From: an uncultured Kangiella sp. | Lineage (GTDB): Bacteria; Pseudomonadota; Gammaproteobacteria; Enterobacterales; Kangiellaceae | Reading direction: 5' to 3' | Assembly (NCBI GenBank): GCA_947503435.1 | Contig: CANNDL010000006.1 | Span: forward strand, 124,001 to 188,000 | DNA length: 64,000 nt | Part shown: in pieces, positions 51,208-61,509 of the stretch | Position numbering within the stretch: position 1 is the first letter of the stretch | Layout of the letters: each line of letters starts with the position of its first letter | Made by a program: the position numbers and the translations under genes | Notes under the pieces: model-generated | What the model was told of the DNA's origin: nothing | Database searches by the model: none | Seen by the model: the letters and a program-made list of their open reading frames with translations, nothing else

Positions 51208-53843
51208 GCAGGTGTGTTCTTATCAAGCTGCTCGTTAGAAATAGGGGAGGCTTGATTGGAATATATGTGTAGAATTTCTTTCGCAGTTATTGCTTTGCTA
51301 AAGAAGTAACCTTGAAAATATTTACAGCCGATAGAGTTTAAGTATTCGACGTGGGCTTTTTCTTCAACGCCTTCTGCTAGAACTGAAAGCCCAAGGTCTT
51401 CTGACATATTAACAATGTTTTTTACAATAGCCTGGCTGCCTTTATCTTTTTCGATATCTTTAATGAAAGAGCGATCGATTTTTAATTTATCCAAGGGCAA
51501 TTGGTTAATGTAGCTTAAGGATGAATAACCTGTTCCAAAATCATCAATTGAAAGCTTAACCCCTAGTTTTTTTAAGGAATTAAGTGTCTCTAAGGATTCT
51601 TCAATATCTTGAAACAGCACGGTCTCTGTTATTTCAAACTCAACAAGTGCTGGGTTTATTCCGTACTGTTGTATCAAACTTTTTACTAAAGCCACTAAGT
51701 TTGAATCTTTAATCTGAATGACGGATAAGTTTATGCCTAAGAATGATTTATTAAGAGAAGTGTTCTGCCATTTCTTTAACTGATGGAATGCTTGCTCTAT
51801 GACCCAGTAACCCATCGGAATAATAAGATTATTTTCTTCAGCGGCGGGGACAAAATCACCAGGGTAAATAAGCCCATGCTTTTTATGGTTCCAGCGAATT
51901 AGCGCCTCAAAACCAATCGGATTTAATGAAGATTTGTGGAATTGAGGCTGATAATAAAGCTCAAATTCATTATTGTTAATCGCATTTTTTAATTCATTGC
52001 TGATTAAATGTCTTTGGAAAACTGCAGTTTCCATTTCATTGGTAAAACGAACGGTATTGCTCTTACCGCTCAACTTGGCGTGTCTCATTGCCGTTTCTGC
52101 ACGTGGAATGATATTGATCGAGTTTTTACCATCAAAGGGGTAAATGACTATACCAATGCTGGCAGTTATATAGATTGATGTTCCACCAATTGTGATTGGA
52201 CGATTTATAGTTTCCTGTACCTGCTTTGCTACTTCAAAAGCGGTGTCATTAGCTTCTTTGGGCTTTATAGAAAGCTCATGGAGTTGAATAACAAAAGTAT
52301 CTGAACTTAAGCGGGCAACAGTATCACCCACCTTGATTAAATCGGAAATTCTCTCTGCTAACTTTTTAAGCAGTTTGTCGCCAACTTGCGGACCATGATT
52401 GTGGTTAATAGCTTTAAAATCATCTAAATCAATGAGTAAAACTGCACCGCTGTAACCTTGGCGCACCGATAAAGCTAATGACTGCTTTAAACGATCATTC
52501 AGCAGGATTCTGTTAGGTAATTGAGTCAGCGGATCATGGTACGACATATGCTCAATTTGCTTTTCATATTGTTTAGATGCGGTGACATCTACACCAACAC
52601 CTACAACAGATTGAGTGTCCGTAGAACTGCTAATAAAAGGTACCTTTAATAAATTGAAATAAACTTCATCGCCTTGAGCGTTGAGGGTTTTAAATTCACT
52701 TTTGTTAATACCTTCACCATGTTCAAGGAGAGCTTTATCACCTTCAAACAATGCTACTGAAGCGCCATATGTTTCTAGTAGTCTAGATTTTGGTAATAGA
52801 TCATAATCATCAAGTTTTATTCCGAAAAACTCAGCTGCATATCGATTCATTAAGAATATCTCGCCCTTATCATTGGCTGCGTAGATAAAGTGAGGGATTA
52901 AATCGATGATTTGACGGGTTTGTTCATTTTGACGCTTTAAATTAGCTGTTTGTTTCTTTACTTGCTGTCTTAAAATATAAGCAGCAATTGCGCTGACGAC
53001 CAATAAAGTACTAATGATTAATAGTGCTGTAGTGAGCCATTTTGGTATTTCGCGATCAGAATTATGACTGAACCATTTATCACGGATGGCATAATAAGGT
53101 GAGCTTTTATCTGCGCGCCAAGTTTTGACATAACTATCGATAGTTGCCGCGATATCGCTATTGGTGCCTTTGGGTACGGCAAATAAGGAGTCTTGAGCAT
53201 TATAAATGATTGAGGTGGGGACAACACTAAATCGAGCGATATAGTCATGACCAACCCAGTTGCCTGCTACTACACCATCAACTTTCTTATTTTGTAACAT
53301 ATCAAATGCAGTATTGAAGTCATATACTTCGACGGTTTGGCAGTTAACATCAAATTTATTACATTCATCGATAAAGCCTAAGCCATGTATTTCGTTTCTT
53401 AGGATGGCGACTTTCTTTTCATTAAAATCTAAGATGTTTTGATAGATACTTTTATCATGGGTATAAACTTGGCCCCAGCCAGTGATGAAATTTTCTTTGG
53501 TGTAGTCTAAATATTGGGCCCTTTCTTCATGGTGTGCTATAAAAACTAAAAGATCTAACTCTCTATTTTTGCCCTTATTTAATAAATTAGCCCAGCTATC
53601 TTCTACCCATTCAATATTCCATTTTTCTCTAGCAGCAACTTCTTTAACAAAATCAACCATCAACCCTTGGGGTTCTTGTCCATCATTAAGAATAATTATT
53701 GGGGGGGAGTGGAACAATCCTACTTTGACTGTTTTATTAGGCTTGGAAAAAAGTGTATTGGTTTGGCTCGCAGACAAAGGTAGCGTGGACATTATAATGC
53801 CCAGAAACAATAGAATTGAAATTAGTTGTCTAATAATAGCCAT
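51204..53843 (-). CDS. Transmembrane SBP_bac_3 sensor / PAS / degenerate GGDEF / EAL protein (probable c-di-GMP phosphodiesterase)
   Basis: Periplasmic binding-protein-like segment (VKVGLFHSPPIIILNDGQEPQGLMVDFVKEVA), TM, PAS, GGDEF-like region with LSSDTF in place of GG[DE]EF, EAL domain (FEALIRWNH, IDDFGTGYSSLSY, LAEGVE). Confidence 0.92.
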   Translation of the reverse strand: MAIIRQLISILLFLGIIMSTLPLSASQTNTLFSKPNKTVKVGLFHSPPIIILNDGQEPQGLMVDFVKEVAAREKWNIEWVEDSWANLLNKGKNRELDLLVFIAHHEERAQYLDYTKENFITGWGQVYTHDKSIYQNILDFNEKKVAILRNEIHGLGFIDECNKFDVNCQTVEVYDFNTAFDMLQNKKVDGVVAGNWVGHDYIARFSVVPTSIIYNAQDSLFAVPKGTNSDIAATIDSYVKTWRADKSSPYYAIRDKWFSHNSDREIPKWLTTALLIISTLLVVSAIAAYILRQQVKKQTANLKRQNEQTRQIIDLIPHFIYAANDKGEIFLMNRYAAEFFGIKLDDYDLLPKSRLLETYGASVALFEGDKALLEHGEGINKSEFKTLNAQGDEVYFNLLKVPFISSSTDTQSVVGVGVDVTASKQYEKQIEHMSYHDPLTQLPNRILLNDRLKQSLALSVRQGYSGAVLLIDLDDFKAINHNHGPQVGDKLLKKLAERISDLIKVGDTVARLSSDTFVIQLHELSIKPKEANDTAFEVAKQVQETINRPITIGGTSIYITASIGIVIYPFDGKNSINIIPRAETAMRHAKLSGKSNTVRFTNEMETAVFQRHLISNELKNAINNNEFELYYQPQFHKSSLNPIGFEALIRWNHKKHGLIYPGDFVPAAEENNLIIPMGYWVIEQAFHQLKKWQNTSLNKSFLGINLSVIQIKDSNLVALVKSLIQQYGINPALVEFEITETVLFQDIEESLETLNSLKKLGVKLSIDDFGTGYSSLSYINQLPLDKLKIDRSFIKDIEKDKGSQAIVKNIVNMSEDLGLSVLAEGVEEKAHVEYLNSIGCKYFQGYFFSKAITAKEILHIYSNQASPISNEQLDKNTPA

Positions 53844-53911
53844 ACTACCAGATTACGGGGTTTTATACTTTAACACAAACCCCTAACTTATTGATTTTAT
53901 AATTCATTACA

Positions 53912-53945
53912 ATTAAAAAAGGGGCCTAAAAAGGCCCCTTCCTTG
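53912..53945 (-). terminator. Rho-independent terminator after S46 peptidase gene
   Basis: Minus strand AAGGGGCCTTTTTAGGCCCCTTTTTTAATT. Confidence 0.85.
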
Positions 53946-53958
53946 GAGTAAGTGGATA

Positions 53959-56121
53959 TTATCTGATAATCGTCATTTCATCAATTAAATTATCCGCACC
54001 ATCAACATACTCCATAACCCAAAGCATGTAAGCGCTAGAGACGTGAATGCCTCGTTTAAGCTTAGGATCATAATCCCAATCGCCAATAATAGATTCATAG
54101 TTACCGTCAAACACTAAGCCCACGAATTCCGCATTACCGTTAAGGGTTGAGGAACCTGAGTTACCACCAGTAATGTCAACAGTGGTTAAGTAATTGACTT
54201 GGACGCTATCTAAATCTTTATCATGATACTTGCCATACATTTTCTCTTTGATTAGCTTATTTTGCTTTTCAGGAGAATTAAATGGCTCTTCACCAGTATT
54301 TTTTGCTAACAAGCCTTCTAATGTCGTAAACGGAACTGAGAAGGTACCATCATTCGGAGAATAGCCTTTCACGTTACCAAAAGTAATACGTAGTGTGCTG
54401 TTTGCGTCCGCATAGATAGGTTTGTTTAAATGATCATAATAATCAATCATAGCAGCCATATACTTAGGACGAAGCTGTTGGAATTGTCCAGAAATTTGCT
54501 TTTCTTTTAGCTCACGTTGATAGTTTTCATCATAAGTAGCAACTGCCAATTTTATGAAAGGATCGCTAGAGTTTTTAAAATCATTAACAGACTTTGTCAT
54601 CCAGTTTAAACGAGTTTCTTGGTCAGTTAGCTTAGTATTGGCGAACATGGTGTTAATGGTTTTAGCAAAAGCTGCTTCATCAAAGTTTTCGCCTACGCCC
54701 ATGGCGCTATCAAAGCTTTTTACACGCTGATCCATAGGTAAGGTTGCATACTGACCAACGAAGTACTTATATAGCTCTTTAGCTACATCAGCATCCCAGC
54801 GACGATTAAAACGTTTTAAGCCTTCTTCAAAACGAGTCATGTCTCTTTCTTGATAGCCTGGTTCACGTTCTGCATCTGGCTTTTGCTTTTCTAGAGCTAA
54901 ACGGTACAAACGCGCTGCAGTAGAACTCAATGCGTCACGGCCCATTGCCCATAGTTTCATTTCAGTTTCTTGCTTCTTTTGGTTTTCTTCAATTAACGCA
55001 TTTAAAGCATTAATCGAATCACGATGCTTTTCGCTCATTTCACGATCGGTATCTAACCAATTAGCTAAACTTGATTCCAGCTTGGTTTTACGTTGTAAGA
55101 AATCACCTTTACCGTAGCTTTCGATCATGCTGCCCCAGTTTTTCTCAACATTGTTAAGGCTTGCTAAAGTTGAAGCATATTTAACGCGTGCATCAGAGTC
55201 TTCAGGCGCATTTTTCTCGATTATGTCGATATAGTCGTGAACCAACGTGCGAAAAGTAGGGTAGTACCATTCAAATTGGTTTTGCACTTCAACACTGGTG
55301 CGGTAACGGTTAGTGCTGCCAGGGTAACCAGCAATCATAACAAACTCACCATCTTTAACACCATCAGCATTAACTTTTAAGAAGTGCTTTGGCTTATAAG
55401 GTACGTTATCTTCAGAATACTCAGACGGCTTTCCATCTTTGCTTACGTAGGCACGATAGAATGAGAAGTCACCGGTGTGACGTGGCCACATCCAATTATC
55501 AATATCGCCGCCATATTTACCGATTGCACCTGCAGGAGCATAAACTAAGCGAACATCTTTAATCTCCATCTGCTTGATTAGGAAATATTCTAAGCCACCA
55601 TGGAAGGCGCTTACTCGACAGCGATAACCTTCTTCAGACTCACATTCTGAAATTAAAGCTTTACGGTTGTTTTCAATGGCCTTGTAACGATCAATGCCGC
55701 TTAAAGAAGCTGGTAATTTTCCAATAATGTCTGCAGTGACGTCATTTACGGCTTCAGTAACGTATACACGACTTCCAGGAGCTGCTTTTAATTCTTCTTT
55801 AAAAGATTTTGCTAAGAAACCTTTTTCAATTAAGTTGTCTTCTGCGGTCGAGTTAAATTGAATGCTGCCATAAGTACAGTGATGGTTTGTTGCTACTAAG
55901 CCCTCTGGTGATAAAAATGCAGCAGAACAGCCACCTAAGCTAACAATAGCGCCCATAGGAAAGCTGGTTAAATTGGTTAGCTTATTTGGATTGATTTTTA
56001 ACCCTGCTGCCTTAAGTTCTTTTTTCAAACTAGGCAGTTGGTGTGGTTGCCACATACCTTCATCGGCAGCTAATGGCAGTGCAGCTACTGATAATGCAGC
56101 AGTGATTAGTAGTTTTTTCAT
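53959..56121 (-). CDS. S46 family dipeptidyl-peptidase (DPP7/DPP11 family)
   Basis: Signal peptide; GGCSAAFLSPEGLVATNHHCTYGSIQ (His), GGDIDNWMWPRHTGDFSFYRAY (Asp), TVDITGGNSGSSTLNGNAEFVGLVFDGNYE (Ser). Confidence 0.93.
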   Translation of the reverse strand: MKKLLITAALSVAALPLAADEGMWQPHQLPSLKKELKAAGLKINPNKLTNLTSFPMGAIVSLGGCSAAFLSPEGLVATNHHCTYGSIQFNSTAEDNLIEKGFLAKSFKEELKAAPGSRVYVTEAVNDVTADIIGKLPASLSGIDRYKAIENNRKALISECESEEGYRCRVSAFHGGLEYFLIKQMEIKDVRLVYAPAGAIGKYGGDIDNWMWPRHTGDFSFYRAYVSKDGKPSEYSEDNVPYKPKHFLKVNADGVKDGEFVMIAGYPGSTNRYRTSVEVQNQFEWYYPTFRTLVHDYIDIIEKNAPEDSDARVKYASTLASLNNVEKNWGSMIESYGKGDFLQRKTKLESSLANWLDTDREMSEKHRDSINALNALIEENQKKQETEMKLWAMGRDALSSTAARLYRLALEKQKPDAEREPGYQERDMTRFEEGLKRFNRRWDADVAKELYKYFVGQYATLPMDQRVKSFDSAMGVGENFDEAAFAKTINTMFANTKLTDQETRLNWMTKSVNDFKNSSDPFIKLAVATYDENYQRELKEKQISGQFQQLRPKYMAAMIDYYDHLNKPIYADANSTLRITFGNVKGYSPNDGTFSVPFTTLEGLLAKNTGEEPFNSPEKQNKLIKEKMYGKYHDKDLDSVQVNYLTTVDITGGNSGSSTLNGNAEFVGLVFDGNYESIIGDWDYDPKLKRGIHVSSAYMLWVMEYVDGADNLIDEMTIIR

Positions 56122-56242
56122 AATACTCTCTTTTAAAATGCCCCTAGTAAAACACGCCTACATATTAATCAACTGGCAGTTAATTGGTAGCTTTATTAGA
56201 TGTGAAAGTGTAAGCGATTATTAAAATTATTAATCGAACATA

Positions 56243-56267
56243 AAAAAGCCAGCAATGCTGGCTTTAA
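56243..56267 (-). terminator. Rho-independent terminator after the scoAB-type genes
   Basis: Minus strand AAAGCCAGCATTGCTGGCTTTTTTATG. Confidence 0.82.
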
Positions 56268-56280
56268 TGGGTTATCAGGT

Positions 56281-56937
56281 TTAAACCTGCATTTCTGGAA
56301 TGTCTCCATCTATTACTAAATCAGCTTCGGTTAAAGCTTGAATTTCTTCAACAGAAACGCCGGGAGCGCGCTCTAACAAGTGGAAAGCTCCGTCTTTGAT
56401 TTCCATAAAGGCTAATTCAGTAATCACTCGCTTAATACAGTTTGCACCTGTAAGCGGTAAAGTACATTTCTTAAGGATTTTAGAAACGCCGTGTTTATTT
56501 GCATGCGTCATGGTCACGATAATGTTTTCTGCGCCAGCCACTAAATCCATAGCGCCACCCATGCCTTTTACTAACTTGCCAGGGATCATCCAAGAAGCAA
56601 TCGATCCTTCTTGATCCACTTCAAAAGCTCCCAAAACCGTTAAATCAACATGACCACCGCGGATCATGGCAAAGCTTTCAGCGGATGAAAAATAAGCTGC
56701 ACCTGTAACTGCAGTAACCGTTTGCTTACCAGCGTTGATTAGATCTGGATCTATGGTTTCTTCGGTAGGGAATTCGCCCATTCCTAATAAGCCATTTTCG
56801 GACTGAAGCATAACGTCCATATCTTCAGGAACGTAATTTGCTACTAGAGTAGGGATGCCGATTCCTAAGTTTACGTAGTAACCGTCTTGAATTTCTTGCG
56901 CCACTCGCATGGCGATTTGATCACGTGTTAATGCCAT
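56281..56937 (-). CDS. 3-oxoacid (succinyl) CoA-transferase subunit B
   Basis: MALTRDQIAMRVAQEIQDGYYVNLGIGIPTLVANYVP; SENGLLGMGEFP; GGHVDLTVLGAFEVD. The annotated ORF starts at 57000, but Met at 56937 avoids the long overlap with subunit A. Confidence 0.93.
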   Translation of the reverse strand: MALTRDQIAMRVAQEIQDGYYVNLGIGIPTLVANYVPEDMDVMLQSENGLLGMGEFPTEETIDPDLINAGKQTVTAVTGAAYFSSAESFAMIRGGHVDLTVLGAFEVDQEGSIASWMIPGKLVKGMGGAMDLVAGAENIIVTMTHANKHGVSKILKKCTLPLTGANCIKRVITELAFMEIKDGAFHLLERAPGVSVEEIQALTEADLVIDGDIPEMQV

Positions 56938-56947
56938 TGTGCGCTCC

Positions 56948-57661
56948 TTATGCTTTTTCTGTTGATGGTTTAATAGTTCTTTGTTCGATGCGTTTTTCAA
57001 AACTACCCTTGATCACGCGCTGAACATAAATACCAGGAGTATGGATATAGTTTGGATCCAACTCACCAGCTTCGACAATCTCTTCAACTTCAACAACGGT
57101 AATTTTGCCAGCCGTTGCCATCATTGGGTTAAAGTTCATAGCCGTTTTACGGAAAATCAAATTACCCATAGTGTCTGCTTTCCAAGCCTTAACTAAAGCA
57201 AAGTCCGCAGTTAATGATGGCTCTAACACATAGTTGCGACCATCAATTTCTCGAGTTTCTTTACCGTCTGCTACTTGAGTGCCGTAACCTGTTGCAGTAA
57301 AGAAAGCAGGGATGCCAGCACCACCAGCGCGTATTTTTTCAGCAAGTGTACCCTGCGGAGTAAGGATTACTTCCATCTCGCCAGAAAGCAAAAGCTTTTC
57401 AAATAATTCGTTCTCACCAACGTATGAACCAATCATAGTAGAGATTTGGCGTTTTTCTAACCATTTGCCCAAACCAAAACCATCAACGCCGGCATTGTTT
57501 GAAATAGCTGTAAGGCCCGTAGAACCAAGCTTATTAACTTGCTCAATCAAACCTTCTGGAATACCACAAAGGCCAAAGCCCCCGACCATCACGGTCATAT
57601 TGTCTGTAAAGCCAGCTAAGGCTTCTTCGTAACTTGTTACGACTTTATTAAAACCTGACAT
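56948..57661 (-). CDS. 3-oxoacid (succinyl) CoA-transferase subunit A
   Basis: [67 protein letters not shown]. Confidence 0.93.
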   Translation of the reverse strand: MSGFNKVVTSYEEALAGFTDNMTVMVGGFGLCGIPEGLIEQVNKLGSTGLTAISNNAGVDGFGLGKWLEKRQISTMIGSYVGENELFEKLLLSGEMEVILTPQGTLAEKIRAGGAGIPAFFTATGYGTQVADGKETREIDGRNYVLEPSLTADFALVKAWKADTMGNLIFRKTAMNFNPMMATAGKITVVEVEEIVEAGELDPNYIHTPGIYVQRVIKGSFEKRIEQRTIKPSTEKA

Positions 57662-57708
57662 TTTCAGTCCTCGTTTAAATCTAAAATATATCGTTTAACT
57701 TATTCTAA

Positions 57709-58644
57709 CTACTTCGAATTCTTTCTTTTGGATAAAATAGCATTAGCAGCATTAGATACTGGCTTTCTTCCAAGTGCATCAGAAATAAATACACCGGCAT
57801 CCACTAGCTTGTCTAAATCAATTCCTGTTTCAATGCCTAAGCCATTGAGCATATACACCACATCTTCGGTTGCTACATTGCCTGTAGCGCCAGGTGCGTA
57901 AGGGCAGCCACCAATACCTGCTACTGATGAATCAATGGTTGATACCCCTAATTCTAAGCATGCATATAAATTGGCTAATGCTTGGCCATAAGTATCATGG
58001 AAGTGGCAGGCTAAATGATTAATAGGCACATGCTTAGCTACTTCTTTAATCATGGCTTGTGCTTTGGCTGGCGTGCCAGTACCAATGGTATCACCTAATG
58101 AAATTTCATAGCAGCCTAAGTCATAAAGATCTTTCGCAACTTCAGCGACTTTTTCTGGCGCTATATCACCTTCAAAAGGGCAGCCTAGTACGCAAGAAAC
58201 ATAGCCTCTAACTAGAACACCATTCTCTTTGGCAGCTTCCATAACGGGCTTAAAACGCTCGATAGATTCTGCTATCGAACAATTTATGTTTTTCTGTGAA
58301 AAGCTTTCTGAAGCTGCGGCGAAAACAGCGACTTCTTTTGCACCGCCTGCTAAAGCGCCTTCAAAGCCTTTTAAGTTTGGCGTTAATACTGGAAACATCA
58401 CTTCATCAGAATCAGGCAGTCCTTTCATGATTTCATGATGATCCGCCATCTGCGGTACCCACTTAGGCGACACGAAAGCTGTGGCTTCTATATGCTTTTC
58501 ACCTGCATTCATCAAACGCTTAATAAGCTCTAATTTAATTTCAGTAGAAACTGGCTGTTTTTCATTTTGCAGACCATCTCTTGGTCCCATCTCAACGATT
58601 TTAACGTGAGAGGGAAGGATAGGCTTTTCTGAAACCATTACCAT
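57709..58644 (-). CDS. liuE: Hydroxymethylglutaryl-CoA lyase
   Basis: [68 protein letters not shown]. Confidence 0.94.
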   Translation of the reverse strand: MVMVSEKPILPSHVKIVEMGPRDGLQNEKQPVSTEIKLELIKRLMNAGEKHIEATAFVSPKWVPQMADHHEIMKGLPDSDEVMFPVLTPNLKGFEGALAGGAKEVAVFAAASESFSQKNINCSIAESIERFKPVMEAAKENGVLVRGYVSCVLGCPFEGDIAPEKVAEVAKDLYDLGCYEISLGDTIGTGTPAKAQAMIKEVAKHVPINHLACHFHDTYGQALANLYACLELGVSTIDSSVAGIGGCPYAPGATGNVATEDVVYMLNGLGIETGIDLDKLVDAGVFISDALGRKPVSNAANAILSKRKNSK

Positions 58645-58647
58645 TAA

Positions 58648-60657
58648 TTATTCTCCCGAATCCAGAGATAGTAACTCAGCACCATCTTCCACTAAGTCAC
58701 CAGCTGCATACATAACTTCGGCAACAGTGCCCGCGCTTGGTGAGTTAATGGTGTGTTCCATTTTCATGGCTTCTAAAATCACTAGCGGTTGACCTGCTTC
58801 AACGGTATCACCAGCTTCAACTAATACCTCAATAATAGTGCCCGGCATTGGTGCAGTTAAACGACCACCAGCATCATCAGATTCGCCTGCTTGGCCTTTA
58901 TCTACGATTTCCAACATTTGATAGTTGCCATGTACGAAAACATGTAACTTGCTAGTATCTTCAACCACTTTGGCATTAAAACGACGACCAGCAACGTCTA
59001 AACGTAATTCATCACCAATAAGTTTTGCTGATAGCACTTTTAATTCAGTGGATGGTAATTCAAGTAAATAGCCATCATTTCTGAAATGAACGGTTACCGA
59101 TAGCTCATTAGCAATACCATCAACAAAATCTTTGTAATCTAAAGTATGGTGATTATCGGTATTTAGACGCCAACCTGAAACTTGATTCCATGGAGAATAA
59201 GGATCTTCGCTTTGAGCTGCTGTATCTTGAGCCTTTTGCTCACGCTTTAATATTTGATAAATTGCCGCGGTGACTAAAGTATCGTTATCAGCAGCCTGAT
59301 CATCTAAAATTAAATCGTCTTTGTGTCTCTCAATAAAGTTAGTATCTAAATCCAAATCTTCAAAGGCTTGGTTCGAAGCTAGAGCAGATAAAAATTCTGT
59401 ATTAGTAGTAACACCAACTACTTGGTATTGAGCGAGTGCGCCACGTAAGCGAGCTAGTGCAGAGTTACGATCATGATCCCAAACAATTAGTTTAGCAATC
59501 ATTGGATCATAATGAACAGAAACCGTATCACCTTGACGAACACCGGTATCGATACGTACGTGCTGAGTTTCAGCGGGCGTATCTAAATGCAGTAATGTAC
59601 CAGTTGCAGGTAAGAAGTCTTGGCGTGGATCTTCTGCGTAAATTCTTACTTCAAATGCATGACCATTAATGGAAAGCTCTTCCTGAGTTAATGGCAAGTC
59701 TTGACCAGAAGCTACTTTTAATTGCCACTCAACCAAATCTTGGCCAGTAATGTATTCAGTAACAGGGTGTTCAACCTGAAGGCGCGTGTTCATTTCCATA
59801 AAGTAGAAAGAACCATCTTCATCATATAAAAACTCAACCGTACCAGCGCCAACATAACCAATCGCTTGCGCGGCACGAATCGCAACTTGGCCCATGGTTT
59901 CACGAGTTTCTTCGCTTAAACCGGGAGCAGGGGCTTCTTCAATCACTTTTTGGTGGCGACGTTGAACCGAGCAGTCACGTTCGAATAAATGCACCGCATT
60001 ACCTTGTTTATCAGCGAATACCTGAATTTCTACGTGGCGAGGTTTAGTAATGTATTTTTCAACCAATACTCGGTCATCGCCAAATGAAGCTGCTGACTCA
60101 CGCTTACAAGAGGCCAAGTTAGATTCAAATTCTTCAGACTTCCATACGATACGCATACCTTTACCACCGCCACCTGCGGTAGCTTTGATAATCACAGGGT
60201 AGCCCATCTTGTCTGCTTCTGATTTTAAGAATTGCGAATCTTGGTTTTCGCCATGGTAGCCAGGAACTAAAGGCACCTGAGCTTCTTGCATGATTTCTTT
60301 GGCTGCCGACTTAGAGCCCATTGCAATAATGGCGTTCTCTGGTGGACCAATAAATTCAATGCCATTAGCAAAGCATGATTTAGAAAACTCTGCATTTTCT
60401 GACAAGAAGCCATAACCAGGGTGAATACCTTGAGCGCCAGTTTGTTTAGCAGCTTCAATGATTAAGTCACCTTTTAAGTATGAATCACGGGCTGGGGCAG
60501 GACCTAAATAAACCGCTTCATCTGCCATAGCTACGTGCATAGCATTTTTATCAGCTTCGGAATAAACCGCTACGGTTTTAATGCCGAGCTTCTGAGCTGT
60601 TTTAATCACGCGGCAAGCAATTTCACCACGGTTTGCAATTAATATTTTTGTAAACAT
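58648..60657 (-). CDS. liuD: 3-methylcrotonyl-CoA carboxylase alpha (biotin carboxylase/BCCP) subunit
   Basis: KILIANRGEIACRVIKTAQKLGIKTVAVYSEAD; GGGGKGMRIV; RDCSVQRRHQKVIEEAPAP; C-terminal biotin motif LEAMKMEHTI. Confidence 0.94.
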   Translation of the reverse strand: MFTKILIANRGEIACRVIKTAQKLGIKTVAVYSEADKNAMHVAMADEAVYLGPAPARDSYLKGDLIIEAAKQTGAQGIHPGYGFLSENAEFSKSCFANGIEFIGPPENAIIAMGSKSAAKEIMQEAQVPLVPGYHGENQDSQFLKSEADKMGYPVIIKATAGGGGKGMRIVWKSEEFESNLASCKRESAASFGDDRVLVEKYITKPRHVEIQVFADKQGNAVHLFERDCSVQRRHQKVIEEAPAPGLSEETRETMGQVAIRAAQAIGYVGAGTVEFLYDEDGSFYFMEMNTRLQVEHPVTEYITGQDLVEWQLKVASGQDLPLTQEELSINGHAFEVRIYAEDPRQDFLPATGTLLHLDTPAETQHVRIDTGVRQGDTVSVHYDPMIAKLIVWDHDRNSALARLRGALAQYQVVGVTTNTEFLSALASNQAFEDLDLDTNFIERHKDDLILDDQAADNDTLVTAAIYQILKREQKAQDTAAQSEDPYSPWNQVSGWRLNTDNHHTLDYKDFVDGIANELSVTVHFRNDGYLLELPSTELKVLSAKLIGDELRLDVAGRRFNAKVVEDTSKLHVFVHGNYQMLEIVDKGQAGESDDAGGRLTAPMPGTIIEVLVEAGDTVEAGQPLVILEAMKMEHTINSPSAGTVAEVMYAAGDLVEDGAELLSLDSGE

Positions 60658-60676
60658 TTTTCTTATCTCTCCCTTG

Positions 60677-61501
60677 CTACTGTCCGACTGTCCAGTCAGC
60701 AGGTCTTTTTTCTAAGAATGCGTTTAAACCTTCTTTGCCTTGTTCACTTGCGCGAATATCAGCAATGCGTTTTGCGGTTTCATCCATCAACTCTTGATTA
60801 ATGTCTTTACCTTCAACAGCGCGTATTAAATCTTTAGCTGCAGCTACAGCTTGCGGGCCATTGGAAAGTAGGGTGCTAATCATTGCGTTTGCAGTGCTTT
60901 CTAATTCATCTTCAGCAACCACTTCATGTACTAAGCCAAAGTCTTTAGCTTGATTCGCTTTAAAGCGTTCAGCAGTTAAGAAGTAACGTTGCGCTTGACG
61001 TTCTCCAATGGCTTTAACCACATACGGACTAATCACGGCAGGGATTAAACCAAGTTTAACTTCTGATAAACAAAAGCTTGCCCGTTCAGATGCAACGACC
61101 ATGTCACAGCAAGCTACTAAGCCAACGCCGCCACCAAAAGCAGCGCCTTGAACGACGCAAACCGTCGGTTTGCTCATACTGTAAATGGTGTTCATTAATT
61201 TTGCTAAGGCTTGTGAGTCTTGAAAGTTTTCCTCCCAAGAATAATCAGCCATGCGGCGCATCCAATTTAAATCTGCGCCAGCTGAAAAGCTTTTACCTTC
61301 AGCATTTAGTACCACCACTTCAATATCACTGTTGTTATTCATGGCTTCGAAGGCTGAAGTTAAATCGGCAATTAACTGGTCATCAAAAGCATTGTGAATT
61401 TCGCCGCGAGTTAAAGTGATATAACCAACGCCGCGTCCTTCTGAACCTAATTGTTTTTCGTCGATAGAAATTTTTAAAGCTTCTTGCATTTTATTCTCCA
61501 A
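60677..61501 (-). CDS. liuC: Methylglutaconyl-CoA hydratase (enoyl-CoA hydratase family)
   Basis: ITLTRGEIHNAFDDQLI; GKSFSAGADLNWMRRMADYSWEENFQDS; GAAFGGGVGLVACCDMVVAS; in liu gene order. A start at Met 61489 is also possible. Confidence 0.92.
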   Translation of the reverse strand: MENKMQEALKISIDEKQLGSEGRGVGYITLTRGEIHNAFDDQLIADLTSAFEAMNNNSDIEVVVLNAEGKSFSAGADLNWMRRMADYSWEENFQDSQALAKLMNTIYSMSKPTVCVVQGAAFGGGVGLVACCDMVVASERASFCLSEVKLGLIPAVISPYVVKAIGERQAQRYFLTAERFKANQAKDFGLVHEVVAEDELESTANAMISTLLSNGPQAVAAAKDLIRAVEGKDINQELMDETAKRIADIRASEQGKEGLNAFLEKRPADWTVGQ

Positions 61502-61509
61502 AAATTCTA

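Noticed and set aside
53569-53886. 105-aa + strand ORF
   Set aside because: Antisense to the periplasmic sensor region of the EAL protein; no family features.
57312-57632. 106-aa Pro-rich + strand ORF
   Set aside because: Antisense to CoA-transferase subunit A.
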